From the NCBI RefSeq assembly GCF_001269655.1, contig NZ_LHVE01000006.1, positions 62,001 to 126,000 of the forward strand: 64,000 nt of DNA. Reading direction: 5' to 3'. The notes under the pieces are model-generated. The model was given only the letters and a program-made list of their open reading frames with translations, searched no databases and was not told the DNA's origin. Positions 46,404-54,500 of the stretch are shown here, piece after piece; positions within the stretch are counted from its first letter, which is position 1; every line of letters starts with the position of its first letter. This stretch comes from Pseudomonas thivervalensis. Its GTDB lineage: Bacteria > Pseudomonadota > Gammaproteobacteria > Pseudomonadales > Pseudomonadaceae. The position numbers were made by a program, and so were the translations under genes.

Positions 46404-47143
46404 TGGCTCGCCTGTCGCGTGCCTGGTCCGGTGATGACGCCCACGGCGCGATCCGGGTCGTGCGTCCGGCTTCCGGCCGTTGGGAGTCCCTGGCTCTGCT
46501 GCTGGCGGCCCTGGCAATCATCGCCAGCGTGACCGGCTACGTGCTGCTGCGCGCGCAGCACGCCGGCCCACCGACGCCCTTGAGTTGGCAGGTGCGTTCC
46601 TTCGATGGCCTGGGAGCGGTCGACCAGGCCATCCACAGTGCCCTGCTGCCCGCCGGTGAAGAAATCATCTGGAACAACAACGACACCGGCGGTTGGATCA
46701 CGCTGACGCGTGCCCAGGATATCTTGCTGCCGCCCTTCTACCGGGACGCCTTTTGGAAGACCAATGGCGAGGTGCACTGGCAACTGATCCTGCCTGGCAC
46801 GCACCTGCCCCATGCCGGTTCCGTCGATGATCACGACGACGCCGACGTCCCGCCGGACCCGAGTCCCAGCGATGTCTCGCAAGCCACCCAGGGCCAGGGC
46901 GCCACGGTCTACTACGGCTCAGGCGGTCACGCGCCCGGCCAGAGCGCCTACCTGCTCGTCATTGGGCACGCCCATGCCGGCGTCATGTGGGCCAACCAGG
47001 CCACGATCTGGGTCCATCGCGACCCGAACGCGCCCTACCCCGGCATCGTCAAGCCTGAATCGCTGGTCGGTAGCGGTTGGCGCCAGGTCATCCCTTACGA
47101 CGGTGCCAGCGAAGTCGAACGTGTAAAAGGAAACCAGCCATGA
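46403..47143 (+). CDS. DUF6162-family protein, metal-transport associated
   Basis: 246 residues from ATG 46403, overlapping the DUF6644 stop. One N-terminal membrane helix (LALLLAALAIIASVTGYVLL) anchors a periplasmic domain with His/Asp clusters (GTHLPHAG, SVDDHDDADVPPDP, GHAHAGVMW) that look suited to metal binding. It overlaps the substrate-binding protein gene by ATGA. Proteins of this family accompany Zn/Mn-type ABC transporters in Pseudomonas. Confidence 0.75.
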   Translation: MARLSRAWSGDDAHGAIRVVRPASGRWESLALLLAALAIIASVTGYVLLRAQHAGPPTPLSWQVRSFDGLGAVDQAIHSALLPAGEEIIWNNNDTGGWITLTRAQDILLPPFYRDAFWKTNGEVHWQLILPGTHLPHAGSVDDHDDADVPPDPSPSDVSQATQGQGATVYYGSGGHAPGQSAYLLVIGHAHAGVMWANQATIWVHRDPNAPYPGIVKPESLVGSGWRQVIPYDGASEVERVKGNQP

Positions 47144-48072
47144 CCGTTTCTACCAGACACCGTGCCCTGTGGCGCCGTTGCCTTGCGCTGCTGGTGCTGA
47201 TACCCGCCATCGCACTCGCTGGCCCGACTGCGCCCTTGGACAAGAAGCTCAAGATCGGCGTCACCCTGCACCCGTACTACAGCTTCGTGGCGAATATCGT
47301 CGGCGATCGGGCCGAGGTCGTTGCGCTCATTCCGGCACAGGCGAATCCGCATAACTATCAGCCGCAGCCCGATGACATCACGCGCGCGATGACCCTCGAT
47401 GCCCTGGTCGTCAACGGCATCGGCCACGACGAATGGGCCTTCCAGATCGTCAAGGCTGCCGGTCGTGGGGCGACACTGCCGATCATCCAGGCCAATGCCT
47501 CGGTGGCCCTGATTCCCATCGGCGGTGACCAGGACGGCGCCAAGGTGGTCAATCCGCACACTTTCGTATCCACCACTGCAGCGATACAGCAGGTCTTCGA
47601 GATCACTCGCCGTTTGGGGGAACTGGACCCGCAGAACGCTGCGGCGTATCGACAAAACGCCCTCGCCTATGCCGCACGCATCCGAGCCTTGCGGGCCGGC
47701 TTCATGACCCGCTTCGCCGCCCTGGATCTTTCATCGTTCCGCTGCGCGACCACCCATGCCGGCTACGACTACATGATGCAGGAGTTCGGCCTGTTCGTGA
47801 GCGCCGTGATCGAGCCCCGTCATGGCGTCGCACCCACGGCGCGCCAGTTGGCCAATACCCTCGACGCCATCAAGAAGGCCAATGTGCGGGTGTTGTTCGC
47901 CGAGAAAAACTTCTCCCTCGATCTCGCCAAGCCCATCGAGGCTGCCACCGGCGTGAAGGTCTTCGCGCTGTCTCACATCACCGGCACTGCCTACAGCGCG
48001 GACGAATTCGAGGTGGCCATGCGCGAGAACCTCGAGACCTTGGCCGAAGCCGTTGAGTTTACCCAGCGATGA
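47140..48072 (+). CDS. Zn/Mn-type ABC transporter substrate-binding protein
   Basis: 310 residues with a signal peptide ending AIALA. ZnuA/cluster A-I features: KIGVTLHPYYSFVANIVGD, the His-bearing loop NPHNYQPQPDDI (His71), VNGIGHDEWA, a VNPHTFVST segment and a THAGYDYMMQEFGL segment, followed by HITGTAYSADEF. The histidines fit metal coordination. Overlaps the ATPase gene by 4 bases. Zn or Mn cannot be told apart by eye. Confidence 0.85.
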   Translation: MTVSTRHRALWRRCLALLVLIPAIALAGPTAPLDKKLKIGVTLHPYYSFVANIVGDRAEVVALIPAQANPHNYQPQPDDITRAMTLDALVVNGIGHDEWAFQIVKAAGRGATLPIIQANASVALIPIGGDQDGAKVVNPHTFVSTTAAIQQVFEITRRLGELDPQNAAAYRQNALAYAARIRALRAGFMTRFAALDLSSFRCATTHAGYDYMMQEFGLFVSAVIEPRHGVAPTARQLANTLDAIKKANVRVLFAEKNFSLDLAKPIEAATGVKVFALSHITGTAYSADEFEVAMRENLETLAEAVEFTQR

Positions 48073-48767
48073 AAAAGGAACAGGTCATGCGCGGTCCCGC
48101 CATCGTATTCGATGAGGTCTCCCTGCAACTGGGCGGTACGAAAGTGCTCGACGACGTCAGTTTCCGGGTGGAAGCCGGTGCCCTGCACTGCCTCGTCGGC
48201 CCCAACGGCGGAGGCAAGACGTCACTGGTGCGCGCGCTGCTCGGCCAGATGCCGCACTCGGGGACGGTCCGCGTCGAGGGCGAGGTGACGACACCCAGGG
48301 GCTATGTCCCGCAATTGCCGGACTTCGACCGCAACGTACCGATGACAGTCAACGATCTCATGGCGCTTCTTGGCCAACGCCGGCCGGCCTTCCTGGGCTC
48401 GAACCGAGCCGCCAAGGCCGCCAATGCCGAGGCCCTGGCGCGTACCGGCGTGGCCGGTCTAGGCGCCAAACCCTTTGGCAGCCTGTCCGGTGGTCAGCGC
48501 CAGCGCGTGCTACTGGCCCAGGCGATCAGCCCGGCGCCCTGGCTGCTGATCCTCGACGAACCGACCGCAGGCATCGACGAACCGGGCGTGCGACTGGTGG
48601 AGGCACTGGTGGCCGAGTTGCACGGTCGTGGCGTCACCATCCTGTGGATCAACCATGACCTGGAACAGGTCCGGCGCATCGCCCAATCCGTGACCGTTAT
48701 CAACCGACGGGTGTTGTTCCACGGCGCCCCCGACCAAGTCGCTTATTCACTGGAGGGGGCCCAATGA
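48069..48767 (+). CDS. Zn/Mn-type ABC transporter ATPase
   Basis: 232 residues. Walker A GPNGGGKTS, signature LSGGQRQRV, Walker B LLILDEPTAGID and switch His in INHDLEQV are all present, as is the Q-loop (GYVPQL). Cytoplasmic energiser of the metal importer. An internal ATG at MRGPAIVF is possible; the upstream ATG overlaps the previous stop as ATGA. It is flanked on both sides by 4-base overlaps. Confidence 0.92.
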   Translation: MKKEQVMRGPAIVFDEVSLQLGGTKVLDDVSFRVEAGALHCLVGPNGGGKTSLVRALLGQMPHSGTVRVEGEVTTPRGYVPQLPDFDRNVPMTVNDLMALLGQRRPAFLGSNRAAKAANAEALARTGVAGLGAKPFGSLSGGQRQRVLLAQAISPAPWLLILDEPTAGIDEPGVRLVEALVAELHGRGVTILWINHDLEQVRRIAQSVTVINRRVLFHGAPDQVAYSLEGAQ

Positions 48768-49669
48768 GCGCCCTGTACGACTTCATTCGCAACCACCTGC
48801 AGGCGCTCGCCGCCAGTGGTTTGCTGCCGCAGCCGTTCGAGTACGAGTTCGTGATCAATGCACTGCTCTGCGCGGTGCTCATCGGCCCGCTGCTGGGCGT
48901 GCTGGGCTCGATGGTGATGATCAAGCGCATGGCGTTCTTCAGTCAGTCCGTGGGTAATGCGGCGATGACCGGCGTCGCCATTGGCGTGCTGATCGGCGAA
49001 TCCTATACCTCCCCCTACTTCTCGATGTTTGGCTTCTGCTTGCTGTTCGCCTTGACGCTGAAATACACACAGCACCGAACCACGCTGGCCAATGACACGC
49101 TGATTGGCGTGTTCCTGTCCATCTCCCTGGCGGTCGGGGCCTCGCTGCTGTTGTTCGTCTCGGCGAAGATCAACACCCACGTGATGGAAAGCGTGCTGTT
49201 CGGTTCCATCCTGGCGGTGGACCACACCGACATGAATGTGCTGCTTGGCGTCACGGCGCTGTGTGCGCTGCTCGGGCTGCCGCTGTACAACGGCATGCTG
49301 TTGGCCAGCCTCAATCCAAGCCTGGCCCACGCCCGCGGCGTGCGGGTGCGAAGCGTCGAGTACCTGTTTGTCGTGCTGGTCACCCTGGTGACGGTCGCCT
49401 GCCTGAAAATCATTGGTGCCGTGCTCGTCGAAGCCCTGCTGCTCATACCAGCCGCGGCAGCACGCAACATCAGCCGTTCGCTGCCGGGGCTGGTCGCACG
49501 CGCCATTCTGATTGCGACCTTTTCCTGCGTGGTGGGCATCCTGGCGCCGATGCAATTCCACATCCCCGTACCGACGGGCGGCGCAATCGTGATCGTCGCC
49601 GCCCTGGTGTTCGTCGCCACCACCGTCATGCGCGCCACTGCGTCCCGGTTCAGGGGGGCCAGCGTATGA
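48764..49669 (+). CDS. Zn/Mn-type ABC transporter permease
   Basis: 301 residues with eight or so membrane helices of the ZnuB/MntB family. It opens with FEYEFVINALLCAVLIGPLLGV and has the conserved GSMVMIKRMAFFSQSVGNAA and, near the end, VEALLLIPAAAARNIS and PTGGAIVIVAALVF. It forms the membrane channel of the importer. Overlaps the genes on both sides by ATGA. Confidence 0.9.
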   Translation: MSALYDFIRNHLQALAASGLLPQPFEYEFVINALLCAVLIGPLLGVLGSMVMIKRMAFFSQSVGNAAMTGVAIGVLIGESYTSPYFSMFGFCLLFALTLKYTQHRTTLANDTLIGVFLSISLAVGASLLLFVSAKINTHVMESVLFGSILAVDHTDMNVLLGVTALCALLGLPLYNGMLLASLNPSLAHARGVRVRSVEYLFVVLVTLVTVACLKIIGAVLVEALLLIPAAAARNISRSLPGLVARAILIATFSCVVGILAPMQFHIPVPTGGAIVIVAALVFVATTVMRATASRFRGASV

Positions 49670-50646
49670 ATAGGAAAAGGCTATATAGGTCTTGGTTGAC
49701 GATGTTGACGCTGCTGGGCCTCGCGTTTTCGGTCTTTGCCGATACCGGCAAGCAGCAAGTGCTGGTCGCGTTGCCTGCCGTGTATGCGCTCACCTCGGCA
49801 CTCAGCGCCGGCACGGCCCTTGAGATCGTTCGTGTTCCGACGGACGCGGCCGTGCCCATGGAAAGCCAGGCCAACGCGCTGTCGCACCTGGACGCCGCGG
49901 TGTTCCAGCAAGCCGAAGCCGTGGTCACCCTCAGCAATCTCTGGCGTGCGGATCCGCTGTATGCGACGGCACGCCGCCACAACTTGCGGATCGTCGAGAT
50001 CGATGCCTCTCGCTCGTGGGACGCCGTCAAGCCCGGCGTGGCTGCGACCCGCGCGCCGGCGAACGACGTGCCCTGGGCCGCGGCGAGCGATGTTGATGAA
50101 GGCCCATCGCCGTACGCCTGGCTCGGCCCCGTCAATGCCATGCGCATGTCGGCGCTGATCGCCACCGACCTGGCACGCCTGTCCCCCGCCGATACGCCGC
50201 GCATAGAGCACAACCTCGCCGCGCTCGAAAGCCGCTTGCGCCGGCTCAAGGCCGACTACGGTGCCCGGCTGACGGCAGTGCCGGATCTGCGCGTGCTGTC
50301 GCTGGCCAATGAATTCATCTACCTGTTCGGCGAGTTCGGCGTCTTTGTCGACGGTTGGTTTATTCGCCAGGACCTCGACTGGAGCGACGCCGACCGCGCT
50401 GCGCTGACCCGCTATCTGCGCGAGCGTGACATCCGCGTGGTGGTCCACAAGTGGGCACCGGACGCCAGGATTGCCCAGGCCATCGAGGACGGGGGCGCCC
50501 GACTGCTGATCCTCGATACGGGCAACCCGGGCAGGCTCGCCGACACGGCCAGCGGATACGAAGCACTCCTGGGCTCGAACCTGGAAGACTTGCTGGCAGC
50601 CTTCGCCGCGACTGACAACGACAGTAGTCAGTCGCCTCCCCACTGA
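49666..50646 (+). CDS. Degenerate ZnuA-like substrate-binding protein
   Basis: 326 residues from ATG 49666; the much longer frame from 49261 is rejected because it is antisense to nothing but overlaps the permease. It keeps the two-lobe ZnuA plan, yet the metal-ligand positions are changed. The usual DPHVWLDP reads SPYAWLGP (149-156) and the usual SHxAFxY segment reads ANEFIYLFGEFG. It may bind another ligand or act as an accessory protein to the importer. A signal peptide ends FSVFA. Second binding protein of one transporter operon. Confidence 0.78.
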   Translation: MNRKRLYRSWLTMLTLLGLAFSVFADTGKQQVLVALPAVYALTSALSAGTALEIVRVPTDAAVPMESQANALSHLDAAVFQQAEAVVTLSNLWRADPLYATARRHNLRIVEIDASRSWDAVKPGVAATRAPANDVPWAAASDVDEGPSPYAWLGPVNAMRMSALIATDLARLSPADTPRIEHNLAALESRLRRLKADYGARLTAVPDLRVLSLANEFIYLFGEFGVFVDGWFIRQDLDWSDADRAALTRYLRERDIRVVVHKWAPDARIAQAIEDGGARLLILDTGNPGRLADTASGYEALLGSNLEDLLAAFAATDNDSSQSPPH

Positions 50647-50668
50647 TCGATCTTGACGAAGAGACGTT

Positions 50669-50992
50669 ATGAAATTCATAGATTCAGCACTGCGGATACC
50701 GATGGCAGGCGCTCTGCTGGTCTGCCAGGCAACCTTCGCCCACGGCCCTGTCTTCGATTGCTACATCGAGGGCGATAACCAAGTGAAGTGCGAGGCGGGC
50801 TTCACCGATGGCAGTTCGGCCGCCGGCAGACAAATCCACGTCCAGGACCCGAGCAACAAGGTGTTGCTCCAAGGCGAGGTCGACAAGGACAACACCTACT
50901 CCTTCCAGCCCCCCGCCGGGAACTACTCCGTAGTTTTCCTCGGTGGAGCCGGCCATGAGATCACGATTCAGTCTTCCGACATTTCAAGGTAA
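50669..50992 (+). CDS. Small secreted protein, metal-operon associated
   Basis: 107 residues with a signal peptide ending ATFA and then HGPVFDCYIEGDNQVKCEAG, so the mature form begins with His and holds a Cys pair. The rest resembles a small Ig-like or carboxypeptidase-regulatory-like beta domain (GNYSVVFLGG). It lies 22 bp after the degenerate binding protein and 8 bp before the DUF4198 gene. Periplasmic; a metal-handling role is inference. Confidence 0.7.
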   Translation: MKFIDSALRIPMAGALLVCQATFAHGPVFDCYIEGDNQVKCEAGFTDGSSAAGRQIHVQDPSNKVLLQGEVDKDNTYSFQPPAGNYSVVFLGGAGHEITIQSSDISR

Positions 50993-51000
50993 AAACGACC

Positions 51001-51825
51001 ATGACGTTCAAACGAAAACTGCTCCAAGCCCTGGCCGCTACGACATTCACTGGCTTGACCGGCGCCGCACAGGCCCATTTCCAGATGCTCTACCTCGAAG
51101 AAACGGCGCTGCAGCGCGCGGAAAAACTCGAGTTCGCGCTGGTGTTCACTCATCCGTTCTCGGGCGGTCCGACCATGGACATGGGTACACCTCGGGCCTT
51201 CAGCCACACCAGCGCCCACGGCGGGGAAAAAATCGATCTGCGCCAATACTTGCGCCCCATCGAGTGGCAGAGTCGCGACAACCGGACGACGGCCTATCGT
51301 GCCTCGATTCCACGGGAGCTGGTGCGCTCACTGGGTGACCATATCTTCGTACTCGAACCCGAGCCTTACCTGGAAACCGAGGAGGACGTGTATATCCAAC
51401 AGTTCACCAAGCTGATCGTGAACGTGGGCGGAGTCCCCAGCAACTGGGCAGAACCACAAGGGTTACCGGTTGAGATCCAGCCATTGAACAAGCCTTATGC
51501 CAACTGGACCGGCGGTGTGTTCCGCGCCGTGGTGCTGGCCGATGGCAAGCCTGTGCCGTTCGCCGAGGTCGAAATCGAATACGTCAACCACTCCGTTGAT
51601 CTCGAGAAAAACGCCTTCGGCCAGCAAGACTATGTCACGGCGCCCCAAGCGTCATTCAAAGCCCAGAGCACGTACTCGGACGCCCAAGGCATCGTGACCA
51701 TCGGCCTGCCCCGGGCCGGCTGGTGGGGCATCGCGGCGCTTGACATCGGTGCGACGAAAACCCACAAGGGCAAGCCCCTGTCACAGGATGCAGTGCTGTG
51801 GGTGCAGGCCAGGGACATGAAGTGA
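51001..51825 (+). CDS. DUF4198-family periplasmic protein
   Basis: 274 residues with a signal peptide ending AAQA and then HFQMLYLEE, the family's N-terminal His. DUF4198 proteins are periplasmic beta proteins that accompany cobalt, nickel or zinc importers; here FVLEPEPYLETEEDVYIQQF and GIVTIGLPRAGWWGIAAL match the family. Last gene of the metal run, supporting transition-metal uptake as its theme. Confidence 0.82.
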   Translation: MTFKRKLLQALAATTFTGLTGAAQAHFQMLYLEETALQRAEKLEFALVFTHPFSGGPTMDMGTPRAFSHTSAHGGEKIDLRQYLRPIEWQSRDNRTTAYRASIPRELVRSLGDHIFVLEPEPYLETEEDVYIQQFTKLIVNVGGVPSNWAEPQGLPVEIQPLNKPYANWTGGVFRAVVLADGKPVPFAEVEIEYVNHSVDLEKNAFGQQDYVTAPQASFKAQSTYSDAQGIVTIGLPRAGWWGIAALDIGATKTHKGKPLSQDAVLWVQARDMK

Positions 51826-51864
51826 CCCGACGCCATGGCTCATCGCGTTGTCATCCGCGGTTGT

Positions 51865-52272
51865 TCACCCGTGAGCCTTTGCCCTGCCCTCGGCACGTAC
51901 AGCGAACAAGAACGCCAGCGCCAGGGCAACTTCCACCAGCACCGCCGGCACAATGCCCGCCTCGACATTTCCCACGGCCCACTCGCCCAGCCCCAACAGC
52001 GCAAGCAGCAGGCACGTGGTGACAAACCCCGCCACCACGGAGGTTCGTCCTGGCGAAGGCGGCGCATTGCGTGCCAACAGCAGCGCAACCCCGATGCCTG
52101 CATAGAGCGGTGCCGCGCGCCGGCCTACCAACCCCGTGACACCGCCGTCGAAGACCACACCCCAATTGGCCAATAACGTGGCCGGGGCGAACAACCAGAT
52201 GGCCGCCAACGCAAAAAACAACAGCGCCGAAAACGTCGCCAGATAGCGGAAAGCGCGAGAAGCGTTGTTCAT
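51865..52272 (-). CDS. Small membrane protein (DUF4345-like)
   Basis: 135 residues, four hydrophobic helices (YLATFSALLFFALAAIWLFA to the C-terminal LVEVALALAFLFAV). The start overlaps the stop of the upstream reductase gene (ATGA), so it is translated with it. No catalytic residue is visible. The family resemblance is by pattern only. Confidence 0.65.
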   Translation of the reverse strand: MNNASRAFRYLATFSALLFFALAAIWLFAPATLLANWGVVFDGGVTGLVGRRAAPLYAGIGVALLLARNAPPSPGRTSVVAGFVTTCLLLALLGLGEWAVGNVEAGIVPAVLVEVALALAFLFAVRAEGRAKAHG

Positions 52273-53255
52273 GCGTTCACGTCCACGACCGTTCGCCCGC
52301 GCACCTTGCCTTCCAGTACCCGACCGGCAATGGCCGGAACCTCTGCCAAGCCAACCACTTGGGTGGTACGGGCCAGCTTGCTCAAATCCAGGTCTTGCGC
52401 GAGTCGCGCCCAGGCTTGCAGGCGCACCGCTTGCGGGGCATTGACCGAGTCGATGCCAGCCAACGTCACGTTGCGCAGGATGAACGGCAGCACCGAACCG
52501 GGCAGGTCCGCGCCCTGGGCCAGGCCGAAGGCGGCGACAACGCCACGGTATTGGGTTTGTGCCAAGGCATTGGCCAGGGTATGGCTGCCGACCGAATCAA
52601 TGACGCCAGCCCAGCGCTCTTTGGCGATGGGAGCGCCCGCCTGGGACAAGGTGTGGCGATCGATGATCTGCGCCGCACCGAGGCCACGCAGATAGTCGGC
52701 TTCCTCTTGGCGCCCGGTCGAGGCCACCACTTGATAGCCCAGGCCCGACAGCAGTGCGATGGCCACCGAGCCGGCGCCGCCGCTGGCACCGGTGACCAGG
52801 ATATCGCCACGATCCGGAGTCAGTCCGCCATGCTCCAACGCCAGAACGCTGAGCATCGCCGTGTAACCTGCCGTCCCGATGGCCATGGCTTCCCGGGTGG
52901 AGAAAACGTCTGGGATTTTGACCAGCCAGTCGCCGTTCACCCGCGCCTTTTGCGCAAAACCGCCGTGGTGGGTCTGGCTCAGCCCCCAACCGTTGACCAG
53001 CACACGGTCGCCGGTCTTGAAGCCCAGGTGACTGGACGTTTCGACGATACCGGCGAAGTCGATGCCCGGAATCAGCGGAAACTGGCGAATGACCGGCGAG
53101 CGCCCGCTCAGGGCCATGGCGTCCTTGTAATTGACGGTGGAAAACTCGATCGCGACGGTGACGTCACCGGGCATCAGGTCCTCATCCTTGAAGTCGACCA
53201 ACTGGGTCGAGATCGCTTCGCCGGTCTTGGTCGTGAGCAGCGCCTTGAATGTCAT
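52269..53255 (-). CDS. AcuI/YhdH-type NADPH-dependent reductase (MDR family)
   Basis: 328 residues, the normal family length. YhdH/AcuI hallmarks: STVNYKDAMALSGRSPVIRQ, PLIPGIDFAGIV, GGFAQKARVNGDWLV, the Rossmann motif VTGASGGAGSVAIALL and a late FILRNVTLAGIDSVNAP. The known AcuI reaction reduces acrylyl-CoA to propionyl-CoA; other members reduce related enoyl substrates. It is coupled to the small membrane protein and 84 bp from the SDR gene. Confidence 0.9.
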   Translation of the reverse strand: MTFKALLTTKTGEAISTQLVDFKDEDLMPGDVTVAIEFSTVNYKDAMALSGRSPVIRQFPLIPGIDFAGIVETSSHLGFKTGDRVLVNGWGLSQTHHGGFAQKARVNGDWLVKIPDVFSTREAMAIGTAGYTAMLSVLALEHGGLTPDRGDILVTGASGGAGSVAIALLSGLGYQVVASTGRQEEADYLRGLGAAQIIDRHTLSQAGAPIAKERWAGVIDSVGSHTLANALAQTQYRGVVAAFGLAQGADLPGSVLPFILRNVTLAGIDSVNAPQAVRLQAWARLAQDLDLSKLARTTQVVGLAEVPAIAGRVLEGKVRGRTVVDVNA

Positions 53256-53339
53256 CGTTTTTGTCCTGTTCGTTCAAACGGATCGTCATCGCTGCGCTGC
53301 GGATGCACCAGACACCGCGACGGTTATGGCCAAGCAGGG

Positions 53340-54176
53340 TCAGTGTGCCTGAGACGGCCATTTGGTTTCGAGTTGCAGCGCCTTGCGGATACCCGAGTCC
53401 AGCAAGCGCGCCGGCGCGAAGCTGCGCAGGAACTGTAGCTGACCGGCCGCTTTGCCAGCGGTATAGCGCAACTTCGGACGCGCGGCGCGCGCGGCCTGGA
53501 GCACCACCTCGGCGACCACGTCGGGACCGTCGGCGGTCGCCATGGCCTGGTTCACCACTTTGGTCACTTTTATCCGAACGTCCTGGTACACGTCGAGCTT
53601 GGCGTCGGGTTGGAGGTTGTTGCTCTCGAATTGGGTCTTGGTATAGCCGGGCTCGACGACGGTGACCCTGATGCCGTGTGTGCGCAATTCGTGATCCAGC
53701 GCCTGCGAATAACCTTCCACCGCATGCTTGCTCGCCGAATAAAGGGCGGCATAAGGAACGGGCACGACGCCGAGGATGGAACCGATGTTGATGATGCGAC
53801 CAACACCTTGGCGTCGCATGTGTGGCACCACCGCGCGAGTGGTCCGTACGATGCCGAGGAAGTTGGTATCGAAAAGGGCCTTGGCCTGCTCGACGGAACT
53901 CTCCTCCGCCGCTGCGGGCGCGATGCCGAAGCCGGCATTGTTGACCAGCAGATCAATCCGCCCCTCCAACGTCAGTAACTCCTGGATGGCCGCTTCGACG
54001 CTGGCATCGTCAGTGACATCGAGCACCAGCAGTGGAAACCCCTGCTGCCCCGCCTGCCCGCCTCGTCGGCTGGTGCCGTAGACGCTGTAGCCTGCGGCCA
54101 CGAGCTTGTGTGCAATGGCTTCCCCGATACCGGATGAAGCGCCGGTCACTAACGCTACGCGTTTGTTGATCATCAT
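53340..54176 (-). CDS. Short-chain dehydrogenase/reductase
   Basis: 278 residues. NAD(P)-binding TGASSGIGEAIA, NNAGFG, and the catalytic Ser...Tyr-x3-Lys in NIGSILGVV and YSASKHAVEGYS are intact. Two adjacent ATGs (54176 and 54173) are possible with AAGGA upstream. The substrate is unknown; the classical oxidoreductase type is clear. The same orientation as the following reductase suggests shared transcription. Confidence 0.92.
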   Translation of the reverse strand: MMINKRVALVTGASSGIGEAIAHKLVAAGYSVYGTSRRGGQAGQQGFPLLVLDVTDDASVEAAIQELLTLEGRIDLLVNNAGFGIAPAAAEESSVEQAKALFDTNFLGIVRTTRAVVPHMRRQGVGRIINIGSILGVVPVPYAALYSASKHAVEGYSQALDHELRTHGIRVTVVEPGYTKTQFESNNLQPDAKLDVYQDVRIKVTKVVNQAMATADGPDVVAEVVLQAARAARPKLRYTAGKAAGQLQFLRSFAPARLLDSGIRKALQLETKWPSQAH

Positions 54177-54500
54177 GAATGTCCTTCCGGTTATCGACGT
54201 TATCCGGTCAGAGATCGCAACTGTGGTCTTGGATCATCGACTGGCAGCGTTATGATGATGGTCATAATCGTAGCGGTCAATTACTTTGATGCTGATTGAC
54301 ATCAATAAGATCAATAGCCATATTGTTCCTGGCACTTGAATACATCCGTGCTCATGAAATCAATGAATTAACAAGGCAGTCGACGAACTTGTGGCGAGGA
54401 GTTTGTTCCGCTTGAGCGGGCTGGCGCTCCAGCGAGAAGCGCCCACAAAAGGGCTGCTAAGCAGCCCTGCGGGAGGGACCCAGGCCCCTGAGCCGCTCTA
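54177..54500. other. Intergenic region with REP element
   Basis: About 320 bases. The left half is AT-rich and holds the SDR promoter side. The right half (54391-54480) is a REP-like element. No gene seen. Confidence 0.6.
54391..54480 (+). repeat. REP element with GGGCTGC hairpin
   Basis: GTGGCGAGGAGTTTGTTCC resembles the REP unit at 43783. It is followed by a perfect hairpin GGGCTGC (54451-54457) / GCAGCCC (54461-54467) with loop TAA. It sits just past the protease stop and may serve as its terminator. Confidence 0.65.

Noticed and set aside
49261..50646. Long 461-codon start for the second binding protein
   Set aside because: It would overlap the permease gene by 400 bp; the ATGA junction at 49666 with a signal peptide directly after is far better.
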